Part shown: positions 35,267 through 44,125 of the stretch, piece after piece
Layout: every line of letters starts with the position of its first letter
Numbering within the stretch: position 1 is the first letter of the stretch
DNA from: JACKJP01 sp050249695
GTDB taxonomy: Bacteria > Pseudomonadota > Alphaproteobacteria > Rhizobiales > Tepidamorphaceae
Direction of reading: 5' to 3'
Assembly (NCBI GenBank): GCA_050249695.1
Contig: JBFWQA010000001.1
Location: 62,001 to 126,000 of the forward strand
Length of the DNA: 64,000 bases
Notes under the pieces: generated by a model
Seen by the model: the letters and a program-made list of their open reading frames with translations, nothing else
What the model was told of the DNA's origin: nothing
The model's database searches: none
Program-made: the position numbers and the translations under genes

Positions 35267-35587
35267 TCAGCTTACCACTTCGCAGCGTTTCCAGGTCTCG
35301 GGCGCGCCCGGTGCGCTGGGACGCGTCAGCGTGAGCAGTTCCTCGCTCATCAGCATCATGTTCACCTGACCGCCGGCACCGGGTTCGCTATCGGGCACGA
35401 TGTAGGAAAAGCCGTGCCTGTCGTAGTTGCCGGCAATGCTGTTGCCGCCTTCGGTGGTGATCGATGGCCCCTCGATGCGGAAATGTTTGCCTTCGCGGCA
35501 CCAGTCGCCGTCGATCGCATCGGCGAGCGCGGAGTGCGTCCAGCCCGCAAGCAGCAGGCCGCAGGCGGTAGCGATGAGATGCTTCAT
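35267..35587 (-). CDS. Small secreted protein, function unknown (106 aa)
   Basis: A 106-aa protein with a signal peptide (MKHLIATACGLLLAGWTHSA, cleaved near ALA-DA) and a single small domain with DGDWCREGKHFRIEGPSI and a C-terminal cysteine (KRCEVVS) that could pair with the first. The DGDWCxxG pattern occurs in short rhizobial exported proteins, but I know no function. It lies 12 bp downstream of the HlyD-like gene on the same strand, so it may be the last gene of that operon. Confidence 0.7.
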   Translation of the reverse strand: MKHLIATACGLLLAGWTHSALADAIDGDWCREGKHFRIEGPSITTEGGNSIAGNYDRHGFSYIVPDSEPGAGGQVNMMLMSEELLTLTRPSAPGAPETWKRCEVVS

Positions 35588-35599
35588 GCCTAAGCTCCG

Positions 35600-36802
35600 T
35601 CAGGATGGGGGCCGATGCTCGACGCTCCGGCCGTCCGCGATTTCGTCGCTGGGGTGCACGATTACGAGATCCCCGGTCTTGAGCCCTTTCGTGACCTCGG
35701 CGACGTCGTCGTTCATATGGCCGATCTCCACGCCCGTCAGTATCGCTTTACCTTCGGCAACGCGATAGACGCTCCACGCGCCGTCGTGCCGGAACAGCGC
35801 CGAGATCGGCACCTGCAGGATATCTTCACCGCGCCAGACCGCCAGCCTTGCATAGACGCGGAAGCCATGGCCGAGCGCCGGCGCCGGCGCATCGAAATCG
35901 AGAATGGCGTTGACCCGCTGCTCCTCTATGCCCAGTGCGGAGACCTTGGTGAAGCCCGATGGATCGATCCGCCGGACGGTTGCGGGAAGGTCGCTGTCGC
36001 CACCCCAATCCGTGATCTGCGCCTTCATGCCGGGCCGAATACGCACCGCGTCGGATGAAAGCAGGTCGACGACGATCTCCAGGTCGCTCGGATCGCCGAT
36101 GGTGGCGATGCGCGCGCCCGCCGTCACCGCCTGTTCGCTCTTGGTGAGAACTTCGAGAACGACACCGTCGGAAGGGGAGGTGAGATTCACGCAGCAGTCG
36201 CTGCTCGCGTCCTTGCTCACATCCGACGGTTGCAGCAGCCGTGCCTCCGCACTTTCCAGTTCGGCCTCGCGCACCTTGATCGTCGCTTCCGCACTGCGCA
36301 ACTGGGCCTCCGCCAGGGTCCGGTCGGCAACGGCCTTCTCCAGGGCACGTTGCGAGATGACGCTTGTACGGGAAAGGCTCTCGGCCCTCTCCAGGTCGCC
36401 TGCGGCAAGATCCAGCGCCGCCTTCGCGCGCTCGCGCTCGGCTTGCGCGAGCACGACTGCCGAACGCGCTGCCTCCACCGCGGCCCTGAGCTCAGCCTGT
36501 GCGCGCCGGTCGATCAGCGGCGGGTCGAGCGGATGGATGGAAGCGACGATGGTTTCGTTTGCCTCCACCCTGTCGCCGACATCCAGCGTCGTCCGCGAAA
36601 GATGCCCGGCGATAGGCGATGAGACGGTATAGATTTCGCGCACCCGGGTGCGCCCTTCCTGATTGATGGTGACGGTCATCGGGCCTGTAACGGCCTCGGC
36701 CAGATCCGCCAGCACGGGCTGCTGTCGCAGGGCCAGCCAGAAACCGCCGGCAATTAGGACGATAACGGCGATGCCGATGATCCATTTGAGGACTTTGCTC
36801 AC
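35600..36802 (-). CDS. HlyD-family periplasmic adaptor of an ABC exporter
   Basis: A 400-aa membrane-fusion protein with an N-terminal membrane segment (about residues 7-25), a barrel/lipoyl region (EIYTVSSPIAGHLS), a long coiled-coil hairpin (about 100-205) and a beta-barrel with GGDSDLPATVRRIDPSG. It bridges the inner-membrane permease and an outer-membrane channel or the periplasm. GTG 36802 is preceded by GGGAG and sits 3 bp after the permease stop. Order ATPase-permease-adaptor is conserved in MacB/DevBCA-like systems. No TolC gene is nearby. Confidence 0.9.
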   Translation of the reverse strand: MSKVLKWIIGIAVIVLIAGGFWLALRQQPVLADLAEAVTGPMTVTINQEGRTRVREIYTVSSPIAGHLSRTTLDVGDRVEANETIVASIHPLDPPLIDRRAQAELRAAVEAARSAVVLAQAERERAKAALDLAAGDLERAESLSRTSVISQRALEKAVADRTLAEAQLRSAEATIKVREAELESAEARLLQPSDVSKDASSDCCVNLTSPSDGVVLEVLTKSEQAVTAGARIATIGDPSDLEIVVDLLSSDAVRIRPGMKAQITDWGGDSDLPATVRRIDPSGFTKVSALGIEEQRVNAILDFDAPAPALGHGFRVYARLAVWRGEDILQVPISALFRHDGAWSVYRVAEGKAILTGVEIGHMNDDVAEVTKGLKTGDLVIVHPSDEIADGRSVEHRPPS

Positions 36803-36805
36803 GGC

Positions 36806-39187
36806 CTACTCCCGGGTCTTCAGGACGCGTACGAGATCGAGGCGGTCGACGCGCCGCCTGACGATCAGCGAGGAAGCGACCCCCGCCGCCATCACGATGA
36901 GGCTGGCCGTGGCGAATGTCGACGGCTCCACCACCAGCGGAATGCGAAACAGATCGCTCTCGAACCCCTGGACGACCGACCAGGAGAAACCATAGCCCAG
37001 GATCCAGCCGAGCGGTTGCGCCAGCGCAATGAGCACGGCCAGTTCGATCAGCAGCACGCTGGAGGCTTCGCCCCGCGTGAAGCCGAGCACACGAAGGCTC
37101 GCCAGTTCCCGCGCATGTTCGGCGAGCTGTATCCGCGCCGAATTGTATATGACGCCGAACGTGATGATCACGGCCAGCACGATATAGATGGTGGTCATGA
37201 TCGTGATGTTGTTTTCGATCGTGCTGCGGAACTGCTGGCGCGAATTGTCGAGCAGGCTGATGGACCCCACCGCCGGCGTCTCCTTTATCGTCTTGTAGAG
37301 CGCCGGCAGGGCGCTGGCGTCGACGCTGACCCTGACGCCCGACAGCCGCTCGCCGTCGCCGGCTAGCCTGTGGAGCGCGGCCAGATCCATATAGACCGAC
37401 AGCCCGATAAAGCTCTGGACCACGGCGGAGACCGGCGCTTCGACGACCCGGTGGTTCTGAGCGATCAGTTCGAGCGTCGCCATGTCGCCGGGCCTGAGAT
37501 GCAGGAGTTCGGCGACCCGCTCCGACAGCAGCAGTCCGCCCGAGGGCAGCGAAACGTGATTGAGATCGATGTCGAGCACCTTGGTCAGGTCGGCGTCCGG
37601 CGCCGGGCCCTCGATCGAGATCAGCCGTTCGCGATGGCCGTTTCGCAGAATCACCGGTTCCTGCCGGAAGGGCTCCACCCGCAGCGTGCCGGGCAGATGG
37701 CGTGCATCGTCGAGGGCCGACGGCGCCTTCTTGACGAAGAATGCGATCGTCGCGTCCTGCCTTTCGGCCCGGTAGAACAGCGTCTCGATCATGAAGTCGA
37801 TCGAGCCGGTGGAAAACCAGGCGGTGACGAGCAGCGCGACGGAGAAGGAGATGCCGAGCGTCGTCAGCCCAGCGCGCACCGGCCAGCGCATCAGATGGCG
37901 AAGGGCCATGGTGGTCGTCGGCGATAGGAGACCTTTCAGCAGACCCGACCCGCTGAGGACGCGCCTGTACCGCACCGGCGCAGGCGGCCGCATCGCCACG
38001 GCCGGCGGCAACGCGACGATGGCCAAGATCGCGCGCGCGGCGCCCGCCAGGGCGGCCCCGACGGTGACGAGGCCGGCGATGGCGTAGAGATCGGGGCTCT
38101 CGCGGAAGACCAGGAAGGGAAAGGAGAAGAATTCGCTGTAGAGCTCGGCCATGCCGCGGCCGAGCCAGGCGCCGGCGCCGGAACCGATCGCCAGGCCGAC
38201 AAGGGCCATCGCGATAACCAGCTTGGCATAGTGCCACGCGATGGCCGCCCGGCCGTAACCGACCGCCTTGAGCAGGCCGATCTGCTCCCGTTCGAGCGAA
38301 ATCAGCCGTGTCAGGATCATGTTGACGAGGAACGACGCCACGAACAGGAAGATGGGCGGGATGACGAACGCCATGGCGCGCAGCTGGGTCAGTTCGCTGT
38401 CGAGAAAGGCGTGGCTGGTCTGGTCCTTGCGCGCGTGGGCGGCCCTGCCGCCATAGGGTTCCAGGAGACGGTCGATGGTATCGAGCATGTCCTGCTGCCG
38501 CGCTTCCGGCCGCAGGATCAGCGCCACGTCGTTGAAGGCGCCGTCCATGTCGAACAGCCCTTCAAGGGCGCTGCGCGGCATGAAGAATACGGCGAACCGT
38601 TCGGGCGTCGGGACGATGTCGCCTGGCCCGATCGCGTAGACATATTCCGGCGAAAGGACGACGCCTGTGATCGTCAGCTGTTGCTTGCGTCCGTTCAGTA
38701 TCGCGGCGAACCGGTCTCCCGGACCGAAGCCATGCGCTTCGGCGAAACTCTCGATGACGGCGATCTCGTTCTTCCGGCCGGGCAGCGGCAGCCTGCCGGA
38801 ACGGATATAGAGGCGGTTCAGCGAGGGCTCGTCGTGATCGGGCAGCGAAACGGCGATCCCCGAAGCCGGTTCGCGCATACCCTCAACGTCGATCACCACC
38901 GAACGCACGATCCGGAATTCGGCGCGGGCGACGCCGGGTATATTGCGTATCCTGTCCGCCAGCCGCATCGGCGCGCGCTCCGCCGACGCGAATATGTCGG
39001 CGAAACGGTAGCGCTCGTAGAAAATCGCGCGGGTCTCCTCCAGGGACCGGTAGGCGCCGAGAGAGAGCACGAGCGTTGCCACGCCGCAGGCCATGACCAG
39101 GGCAACCGCGAGAATCTGCGCCCATAGCCGTCCCAGATCGCGCACCAGCTTGCGGTCGAGAACTGCCAGGTGCGCCATCGCGTTCAT
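36806..39187 (-). CDS. ABC exporter permease with two FtsX domains
   Basis: A 793-aa permease with an N-terminal membrane helix, a periplasmic domain, three helices, a second periplasmic domain, and a second set of three helices; both FtsX-type blocks are visible (about residues 260-390 and 660-785). It belongs to the LolE/MacB-like group, so the substrate may be a lipid or lipoprotein rather than a small ion. ATG 39187 follows 3 bp after the ATPase stop; ATG 39178 is possible. It forms an operon with the ATPase and the adaptor. Confidence 0.9.
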   Translation of the reverse strand: MNAMAHLAVLDRKLVRDLGRLWAQILAVALVMACGVATLVLSLGAYRSLEETRAIFYERYRFADIFASAERAPMRLADRIRNIPGVARAEFRIVRSVVIDVEGMREPASGIAVSLPDHDEPSLNRLYIRSGRLPLPGRKNEIAVIESFAEAHGFGPGDRFAAILNGRKQQLTITGVVLSPEYVYAIGPGDIVPTPERFAVFFMPRSALEGLFDMDGAFNDVALILRPEARQQDMLDTIDRLLEPYGGRAAHARKDQTSHAFLDSELTQLRAMAFVIPPIFLFVASFLVNMILTRLISLEREQIGLLKAVGYGRAAIAWHYAKLVIAMALVGLAIGSGAGAWLGRGMAELYSEFFSFPFLVFRESPDLYAIAGLVTVGAALAGAARAILAIVALPPAVAMRPPAPVRYRRVLSGSGLLKGLLSPTTTMALRHLMRWPVRAGLTTLGISFSVALLVTAWFSTGSIDFMIETLFYRAERQDATIAFFVKKAPSALDDARHLPGTLRVEPFRQEPVILRNGHRERLISIEGPAPDADLTKVLDIDLNHVSLPSGGLLLSERVAELLHLRPGDMATLELIAQNHRVVEAPVSAVVQSFIGLSVYMDLAALHRLAGDGERLSGVRVSVDASALPALYKTIKETPAVGSISLLDNSRQQFRSTIENNITIMTTIYIVLAVIITFGVIYNSARIQLAEHARELASLRVLGFTRGEASSVLLIELAVLIALAQPLGWILGYGFSWSVVQGFESDLFRIPLVVEPSTFATASLIVMAAGVASSLIVRRRVDRLDLVRVLKTRE

Positions 39188-39190
39188 TGG

Positions 39191-39898
39191 CTACCAGCTC
39201 ACTTCCGAGGGCTTGATGCGGGTCGCGTTCTCGATCGCTTCGACGATGCGTCCATCATGAAACGAGAACACCCGGTGGGCGATCTTCCGGATGCCGGCAT
39301 TGTGGGTGATGATCGCCGTCGTTGTGCCGAGTTCCTCGTTTACCCGGGCAAGCGCTTCCAGGACGATGATGCCGGTCTTGGAGTCGAGCGCCCCGGTCGG
39401 TTCGTCGCAAAGCAGGACCTCGGGCCGCTTGGCGATGGCGCGCGCGATTGCCACGCGTTGCTGCTCCCCGCCCGACATCTGCGCCGGGAAATGCTCCATC
39501 CGGTCCCTCAGATTGACCAGCGAAAGCGCGTCCTCGGGCTTCATGGGGTTGCGGGCGATCTCGGTCACCAGAGCGACATTCTCCCAAGCGGTGAGACTGG
39601 GCACGAGATTGTAGAACTGGAAGACGAAGCCGACATGGTCGCGCCGGTAACGCGTCAGACGCGCTTCGCCATAGCCGCCAAGCGCTTCGCCGCGAAAATA
39701 AACCTCGCCGTCGGTCGGCTTGTCGAGGCCGCCCATGATGTTGAGCAGGGTGGACTTGCCCGATCCGGAGGGACCGAGCAGCACCGCCATTTCGCCTTCG
39801 TAAAGATCGAGATCGACGCCGCGCAGAGCCCAGACCTCCACGTCGCCTGTGCGATAGACCTTCGTCACACCCCGGGCGGAAAAGACGCTCTCGGCCAT
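39191..39898 (-). CDS. ABC transporter ATP-binding protein (LolD/MacB type)
   Basis: A 235-aa ATPase: Walker A GPSGSGKSTLLN, signature MSGGEQQRVAIARAI, Walker B VLLCDEPTGALDS and the H-loop ITHNAGI. The ALDSKTG after Walker B is typical of the LolD/MacB subfamily. The start MAESVFSARGVTKVY is at 39898; the frame is open to 40003 without a convincing start. First gene of the three-gene exporter operon and 30 bp downstream of the PatZ-like gene on the same strand. Confidence 0.95.
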   Translation of the reverse strand: MAESVFSARGVTKVYRTGDVEVWALRGVDLDLYEGEMAVLLGPSGSGKSTLLNIMGGLDKPTDGEVYFRGEALGGYGEARLTRYRRDHVGFVFQFYNLVPSLTAWENVALVTEIARNPMKPEDALSLVNLRDRMEHFPAQMSGGEQQRVAIARAIAKRPEVLLCDEPTGALDSKTGIIVLEALARVNEELGTTTAIITHNAGIRKIAHRVFSFHDGRIVEAIENATRIKPSEVSW

Positions 39899-39927
39899 GC
39901 CGTCTCCCAAAAGAAAACGGGCAGAGG

Positions 39928-42606
39928 CTACAGCGAAATCGTCGCCAGCGACACGCCTCTTTCGTTCGGCGCCGGCTCGATCGTGAAGCCCATCTGTCGG
40001 CACAGGGCGAGCATCTTGCTGTTCTCGTCGAGAATGAGACCATAAATCCGTCCGATGCCGTCTGTCCTGCCGTAGTCGACGAGGCGTTGCAGGAGCGCCG
40101 CGCCGATGCCCTGTCCCTGCAGATCGGTGCGCACGAGCAAGGCGAATTCGGCTTCCTCGTGGTCGGGGCTGGCGGAAATCCGGCCGATGCCGGCGAGCGC
40201 GCCCGTCTCGTCGTCGAGCGCGACGAATGCCATTTCGCGGTCATAGTCGAGCTGGGTCAGCCGCAGCAGCATGGAGTCGGGGAAATGCCGCCGCGGCGCC
40301 ATGAAACGCAGCCGAACGTCCTCCTGCGAAATTCTTGAAATGAAAGCGGGGTAGAGGGCGACGTCGGCCGGCTGGATCGGCCGGAACCGGTAGGTGTGGC
40401 CATCCAGGACCGAACGGCTTTGCCATCCGGCCGGATAGGGACGGATCGCCATGTCGGGATTGGGGCCGCTTTCGCCGACGCGGCCGGGGTCGAATTCGAC
40501 GCGCGCGTCGAGGGCGATGGCACCCTTCGGATCGGCAAGGATCGGATTGATATCAAGCCCTTTAAGGCACGGAAAATCGACGACCAGCTGAGACAGGGCC
40601 AGCAGGATGTCGACGAGCGCTTCATGATCGGCGGGCGCCCTGTCGCGGTAGCCGGCAAGCAGCCGGCTGATCTGTGTGCGCGCGATGAGGTCGCCGGCCA
40701 GGACATCGTCGAGCGGCGGCAGCGCGAGCGCGCTGTCGCGCACGACCTCCACGGCGGTGCCGCCAGCGCCGAACAGGATCATCGGCCCGAAAATCGGATC
40801 GCGGCTGATGCCGGCGATGATTTCATGCGCATGTTTGCGGCGCACCATCGGCTGCACGGTGAAGCCGTCGAGGGCCGCTTCCTGACCTTCCGCTTTCACC
40901 CGGCTCAGGATCGTCTCGGCGGCGGTCTGCGCCTTCGCCGGCGAACGGATGTCCAGGATGACGCCGCCGATGTCGGATTTGTGCGTTATTTTCCTGGACC
41001 AGAGCTTGACGACGACCGCCTCGCTGTTGCGCAGGATGTCCTGCGCCCGCGCGGCCGTTTCCTCCGGCGTCCTCGCCGTCAGCGTTTCGGGCACGGGAAT
41101 CCGGTAGGCGGCGAGCAGTGCCTTGGATTCCGGTTCGCTGAGCAGGTGGCGCCCCTCCGCGGCGGCGCCGGCAAGGATCGCCGAGGCGGCTTGCCGGTCG
41201 TGGATGTCATCCTCGGGCCTCGCCTCGGGCACGCGGGAAAGCGCGCGCTGCGCCTTGCTCCAGCCGGTGAGAAAGCCGAGCGAACAGGCCGCTTCCGCCG
41301 GGGTCTCGTAACTGGCGACGCCGGCCGCCTGAAGGATATGGCGTCCCTCCGACGCCGTGCTCTCGCCGAGCCAGCAGGCAAGGACCGGCTTGCCGTCGAT
41401 CTTGCCGTCGCTCACGGTTGAAGCGACCGCCTCCGCGGCCTCGCGCGAAGAGCCGAGCCCCGTCGGGCAGTTCATGACGATCAGCGTATCGACATTGTCG
41501 TCGGCGGCGACGGTCTTGAGCGCGGCGGCGTAGCGCTCCGGCGGCGCGTCGCCGATGATGTCGACCGGATTGGCGTGCGACCAGTTGGCCGGCAACTGCC
41601 GGTTCAGCGTTTCGATCGTTGCGGCCGACAGCTCCGCAAGTTCGCCGTTCTGGTCCATCAGCTGGTCGACCGCGAGAACCCCCGCGCCGCCGCCATTGGT
41701 GACGATGGCCGTGCGGCCGCGCGTTTGCTGCGGAAAGCGGGTCAGCGTCTCGATGGCGTCGAACAGGTCATCCAGCCGTTTGACGCGCAGGATACCCGCC
41801 CGCTGAAGTGCGGCATCCATCGCCGCGTCGCCGCCGGAAAGCGCGCCCGTATGGGTTGCCGCCGCCTTGGCCGCTTCCTCATGCCGTCCCGACTTGATGG
41901 CGACGACCGGCTTCGTCCGGCCGGCGGCGCGCGCCGCGGCCATGAACTTGCGCGGCTCCGTCACGGTTTCGAGATAGAGGAGGATCGCCTTCGTCCGGCT
42001 GTCGCCGGCCAGCATGTCGAGATAGTCGCCGACATCGACATCGGCCATGTCGCCGAGAGACACGATGTGCGAGAAGCCGATGCCCTTGCCCTTCGCCCAG
42101 TCGATGACCGAGGCGGCGATCGCGCCCGACTGCGACAGCAGCGCGATCGGGCCGGGCTCGGCATTCATATGGGCGAAGCTCGCGTTGAGCTTCGCCGGGG
42201 GGACGATCAGCCCCAGCGTGTTGGGGCCGATGACGCGGAATGTATGAGGTTCGCAGGCGTCGAGCATCGCTTGCTTGAGGCCGTTCTTGTCCGTCAGGCC
42301 GGCCGTAATGACGACCGCCGCGCGGGTGCCCTTCTCGCCAAGCGTCGCGATCAGCCCCGGAACCGTGTCCGCGGGGGAGGCGATGACGGCGAGATCGGGC
42401 GGCGTCGGCAGGTCGGAGACGTTCCGGTAGCATCGCCTGCCCATCACCTCGTCATATTTCGGATTGACCGCGACGACCGTTCCCTCAAACCCCGCCTCGA
42501 TGACGTTCCGCATCACGACGTGGCCGACGGAACCGGCGCGCGGCGACGCCCCGATAATGGCGAGGGAACGGGGCTGGACGGCGAATTCGAGATTTCTGAT
42601 GGTCAT
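39928..42606 (-). CDS. PatZ-type NDP-forming acyl-CoA synthetase fused to GNAT lysine acetyltransferase
   Basis: An 892-aa protein: CoA-binding domain (SLAIIGASPRAGSVGHVVMR), succinyl-CoA synthetase-like flavodoxin and ligase domains (RTAIVTNGGGAGVLAVDQL), ATP-grasp (VVVKLWSRKITHKSDIGGV) and, from about residue 735, a GNAT domain with RTDLQGQGIGAALLQRLVDY. In enteric PatZ the synthetase half is catalytically dead and the GNAT half acetylates proteins such as acetyl-CoA synthetase. The ATG at 42606 begins MTIRNLEF; the frame is open further upstream but lacks similarity. The 310-bp upstream gap separates it from the divergent maoC. Confidence 0.9.
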   Translation of the reverse strand: MTIRNLEFAVQPRSLAIIGASPRAGSVGHVVMRNVIEAGFEGTVVAVNPKYDEVMGRRCYRNVSDLPTPPDLAVIASPADTVPGLIATLGEKGTRAAVVITAGLTDKNGLKQAMLDACEPHTFRVIGPNTLGLIVPPAKLNASFAHMNAEPGPIALLSQSGAIAASVIDWAKGKGIGFSHIVSLGDMADVDVGDYLDMLAGDSRTKAILLYLETVTEPRKFMAAARAAGRTKPVVAIKSGRHEEAAKAAATHTGALSGGDAAMDAALQRAGILRVKRLDDLFDAIETLTRFPQQTRGRTAIVTNGGGAGVLAVDQLMDQNGELAELSAATIETLNRQLPANWSHANPVDIIGDAPPERYAAALKTVAADDNVDTLIVMNCPTGLGSSREAAEAVASTVSDGKIDGKPVLACWLGESTASEGRHILQAAGVASYETPAEAACSLGFLTGWSKAQRALSRVPEARPEDDIHDRQAASAILAGAAAEGRHLLSEPESKALLAAYRIPVPETLTARTPEETAARAQDILRNSEAVVVKLWSRKITHKSDIGGVILDIRSPAKAQTAAETILSRVKAEGQEAALDGFTVQPMVRRKHAHEIIAGISRDPIFGPMILFGAGGTAVEVVRDSALALPPLDDVLAGDLIARTQISRLLAGYRDRAPADHEALVDILLALSQLVVDFPCLKGLDINPILADPKGAIALDARVEFDPGRVGESGPNPDMAIRPYPAGWQSRSVLDGHTYRFRPIQPADVALYPAFISRISQEDVRLRFMAPRRHFPDSMLLRLTQLDYDREMAFVALDDETGALAGIGRISASPDHEEAEFALLVRTDLQGQGIGAALLQRLVDYGRTDGIGRIYGLILDENSKMLALCRQMGFTIEPAPNERGVSLATISL

Positions 42607-42916
42607 GCGAGCCCCCCGCGTGAAGTCAGGAAAATTGTCGTTGCGCTCGATAATGCCGCAATGACGGCGCTCATCGCGACGGAAAACCGGGTGGTGGCGG
42701 GATTTCCCGGCCGCTGCGCGCCCATGAGCCCCGGCCATTGCCTGCGCCCGTCCCGCCCCGTTCGAAAGTTTTCCCGCCAACGCAACGGTATCGGACTGAT
42801 CGGTCCTGACCCCAGGATAGACAGGGCATATTGCGATGAATATGAATTCATTGACGCTCTCCGGCAGGATCGGTCGTCCGGAGCAGGATACGAACACGAT
42901 ATGGGAAGGACAAGAA
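42607..42916. other. Divergent intergenic region between patZ-like and maoC-like genes
   Basis: 310 bp with no convincing gene. A perfect ATGAATTCAT palindrome (42842-42851) with flanking AT-rich sequence is the most likely promoter/operator for maoC. GGAAGGA at 42904-42910 is the ribosome site for maoC at 42917. The rest is GC-rich and featureless to me. Confidence 0.35.
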
Positions 42917-43363
42917 ATGACGAAATATCTTGAGGATTTCACCGTGGGAGACAAGCAGAAGAGCCCCGGCCGCACCGTCACCGATACGGATCTGGCGATG
43001 TTCACCTGGCTTTCGGGGGACAACAATCCTGCCCACACCGACGAGGAATTCTGCCGCAAGAACAGTCCGTTCAAGACCCGCATCCTGCAGGGCGCCTACG
43101 GCTTTTCCATCGCGACCGGCCTGAGTGCCCAGATCGGCGAGATGGCTGGATCGGCGATCGCTTCGCTTGGCGTCGAGAACTGGGTCTACAAGGGGCCGAT
43201 ATTCGTCGGCGACACGCTCTGGCTCGAGACGGAAGTGGTCGAGGCGCGGCCCACCTCAAAGCCCGGGCGAGGCGTCGTGAAGCGGAGGTTCCAGCTCATC
43301 AACCAGAAGGGCGAGGTGGTTCAGGAAGGACTGAGCTCGGTGCTCGTCTACGCGCGCGGCTGA
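42917..43363 (+). CDS. MaoC-family (R)-specific enoyl-CoA hydratase
   Basis: A 148-aa single-hotdog-domain protein of the MaoC family, which hydrates enoyl-CoA. The catalytic motif is FTWLSGDNNPAHTDEEF (Asp and His) and the pocket is completed by NWVYKGPIFVGDTLW. Located just before the phasin and PHA synthase genes, it could supply (R)-3-hydroxyacyl-CoA for PHA in the PhaJ manner, as inference. ATG 42917 is preceded by GGAAGGA; an upstream ATG at 42836 is possible but poorly supported. A terminator follows its stop. Confidence 0.87.
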   Translation: MTKYLEDFTVGDKQKSPGRTVTDTDLAMFTWLSGDNNPAHTDEEFCRKNSPFKTRILQGAYGFSIATGLSAQIGEMAGSAIASLGVENWVYKGPIFVGDTLWLETEVVEARPTSKPGRGVVKRRFQLINQKGEVVQEGLSSVLVYARG

Positions 43364-43390
43364 CTTCGGATCGCCGCCCGAACGTGACGC

Positions 43391-43429
43391 AACCCCGCTT
43401 TGACATAGCTCAAGGCGGGGTTATTGTTG
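43391..43429 (+). terminator. Rho-independent terminator after maoC
   Basis: AACCCCGCTTTG (43391-43402) and CAAGGCGGGGTT (43411-43422) form a 12-bp stem with one wobble and an 8-nt loop, followed by the T-rich ATTGTTG. It is 28 bp after the maoC stop. Confidence 0.7.
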
Positions 43430-43449
43430 CGCTGCACAATCAGATTGTG
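43423..43449. promoter_or_regulatory. Overlapping palindromes, candidate PhaR operator
   Basis: ATTGT-N8-ACAAT (43423-43440) overlaps the perfect CACAAT-CAG-ATTGTG (43435-43449). The centre TTGCGCTGCACAA resembles TGC-rich PhaR/AniA sites in alphaproteobacterial phasin promoters (from memory). It lies 264 bp upstream of the phasin start, which is farther than usual. Confidence 0.4.
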
Positions 43450-43539
43450 TCCGCTTGTCCTCAAAGATGCCGAAATCGGCGGCCATGACTTGGCTTGTCC
43501 GTTTTCCGGAACCTCCGGGGAAACGGCGGAGCACTTTGT

Positions 43540-43558
43540 CTGTTGCGTTGCGTAACAG
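43540..43558. promoter_or_regulatory. 19-bp near-palindrome, second candidate PhaR site
   Basis: CTGTTGCGTTGCGTAACAG is symmetrical apart from two mismatched pairs, and contains the TTGC/GCAA words. It lies about 155 bp upstream of the phasin ATG. The phasin promoter may be between it and 43600. Confidence 0.35.
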
Positions 43559-43712
43559 GTCCGCTTTGAGAAAGTTGCAATTCCGCGGTCCGTTTTTACC
43601 TGGCTGACATATGGTGCTGTCACGGTGCCTCTGATGCGTTTCGCATCCTGCCAGGACCCTCCGGCGCCTGGGGTTGCGAGGCGCCGCCATCGAAAGCCAT
43701 GGGAGAGATGTC

Positions 43713-44099
43713 ATGCCGAAATCGCAGTCTGAGATGTCGAACAAGATGGACATCTTCAATCCGTTCGCTGCCGTCATGCCCGAGACGATGAAGCAGTTCG
43801 GCGGCATGCAGAGCCGCCTGGTCTCGGCCTGCATGCAGTACAATCTGGAATATCTTGAGTTCCTCAAGCGCCGGGTGGAGAAGGATATCGCGCTCATCGA
43901 GGAAATGTCCGCCAAGGAAGAGCCCTCCGAGGTCATGTCGGCCTGCACCGACTTCTGGCGGGCAGCTTTTGAGGACTACTCCGACGAGATCGGCAAATTC
44001 GCGGGCATGAGTTCGTCGCTGATCAACGAAGCCCGAAGCGAGACGACCAAACAGGTGCAGACCCTGAAGGACGAGGTCAAGGTTCAGGCAGCCGCCTGA
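43713..44099 (+). CDS. Phasin family PHA granule protein
   Basis: A 128-aa helical protein with the phasin pattern: MDIFNPFAAVMPETMKQF, then a long amphipathic helix (RLVSACMQYNLEYLEFLKRR) and a C-terminal helix. It coats polyhydroxyalkanoate granules. GGGAGAG precedes ATG 43713. The PHA synthase gene starts 26 bp after its stop, so the two are probably cotranscribed. Confidence 0.85.
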   Translation: MPKSQSEMSNKMDIFNPFAAVMPETMKQFGGMQSRLVSACMQYNLEYLEFLKRRVEKDIALIEEMSAKEEPSEVMSACTDFWRAAFEDYSDEIGKFAGMSSSLINEARSETTKQVQTLKDEVKVQAAA

Positions 44100-44125
44100 A
44101 TGCGGACCGCCGGGGGCATGGCGAC

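Larger units (their letters stand above)
43364..43712. other. Intergenic region between maoC and the phasin gene
   Basis: 349 bp with a terminator (43391-43429) and two palindromic groups (43423-43449 and 43540-43558), described separately. The last 150 bp before the phasin ATG are GC-rich with GGGAGAG at 43701-43707 as ribosome site. I see no coding signal. Confidence 0.4.

Noticed and set aside
42607..43083. N-terminal extension of the PatZ-like frame to a start at 43083
   Set aside because: It crosses the divergent maoC gene and has no similarity to CoA-binding domains; the normal start is at 42606.
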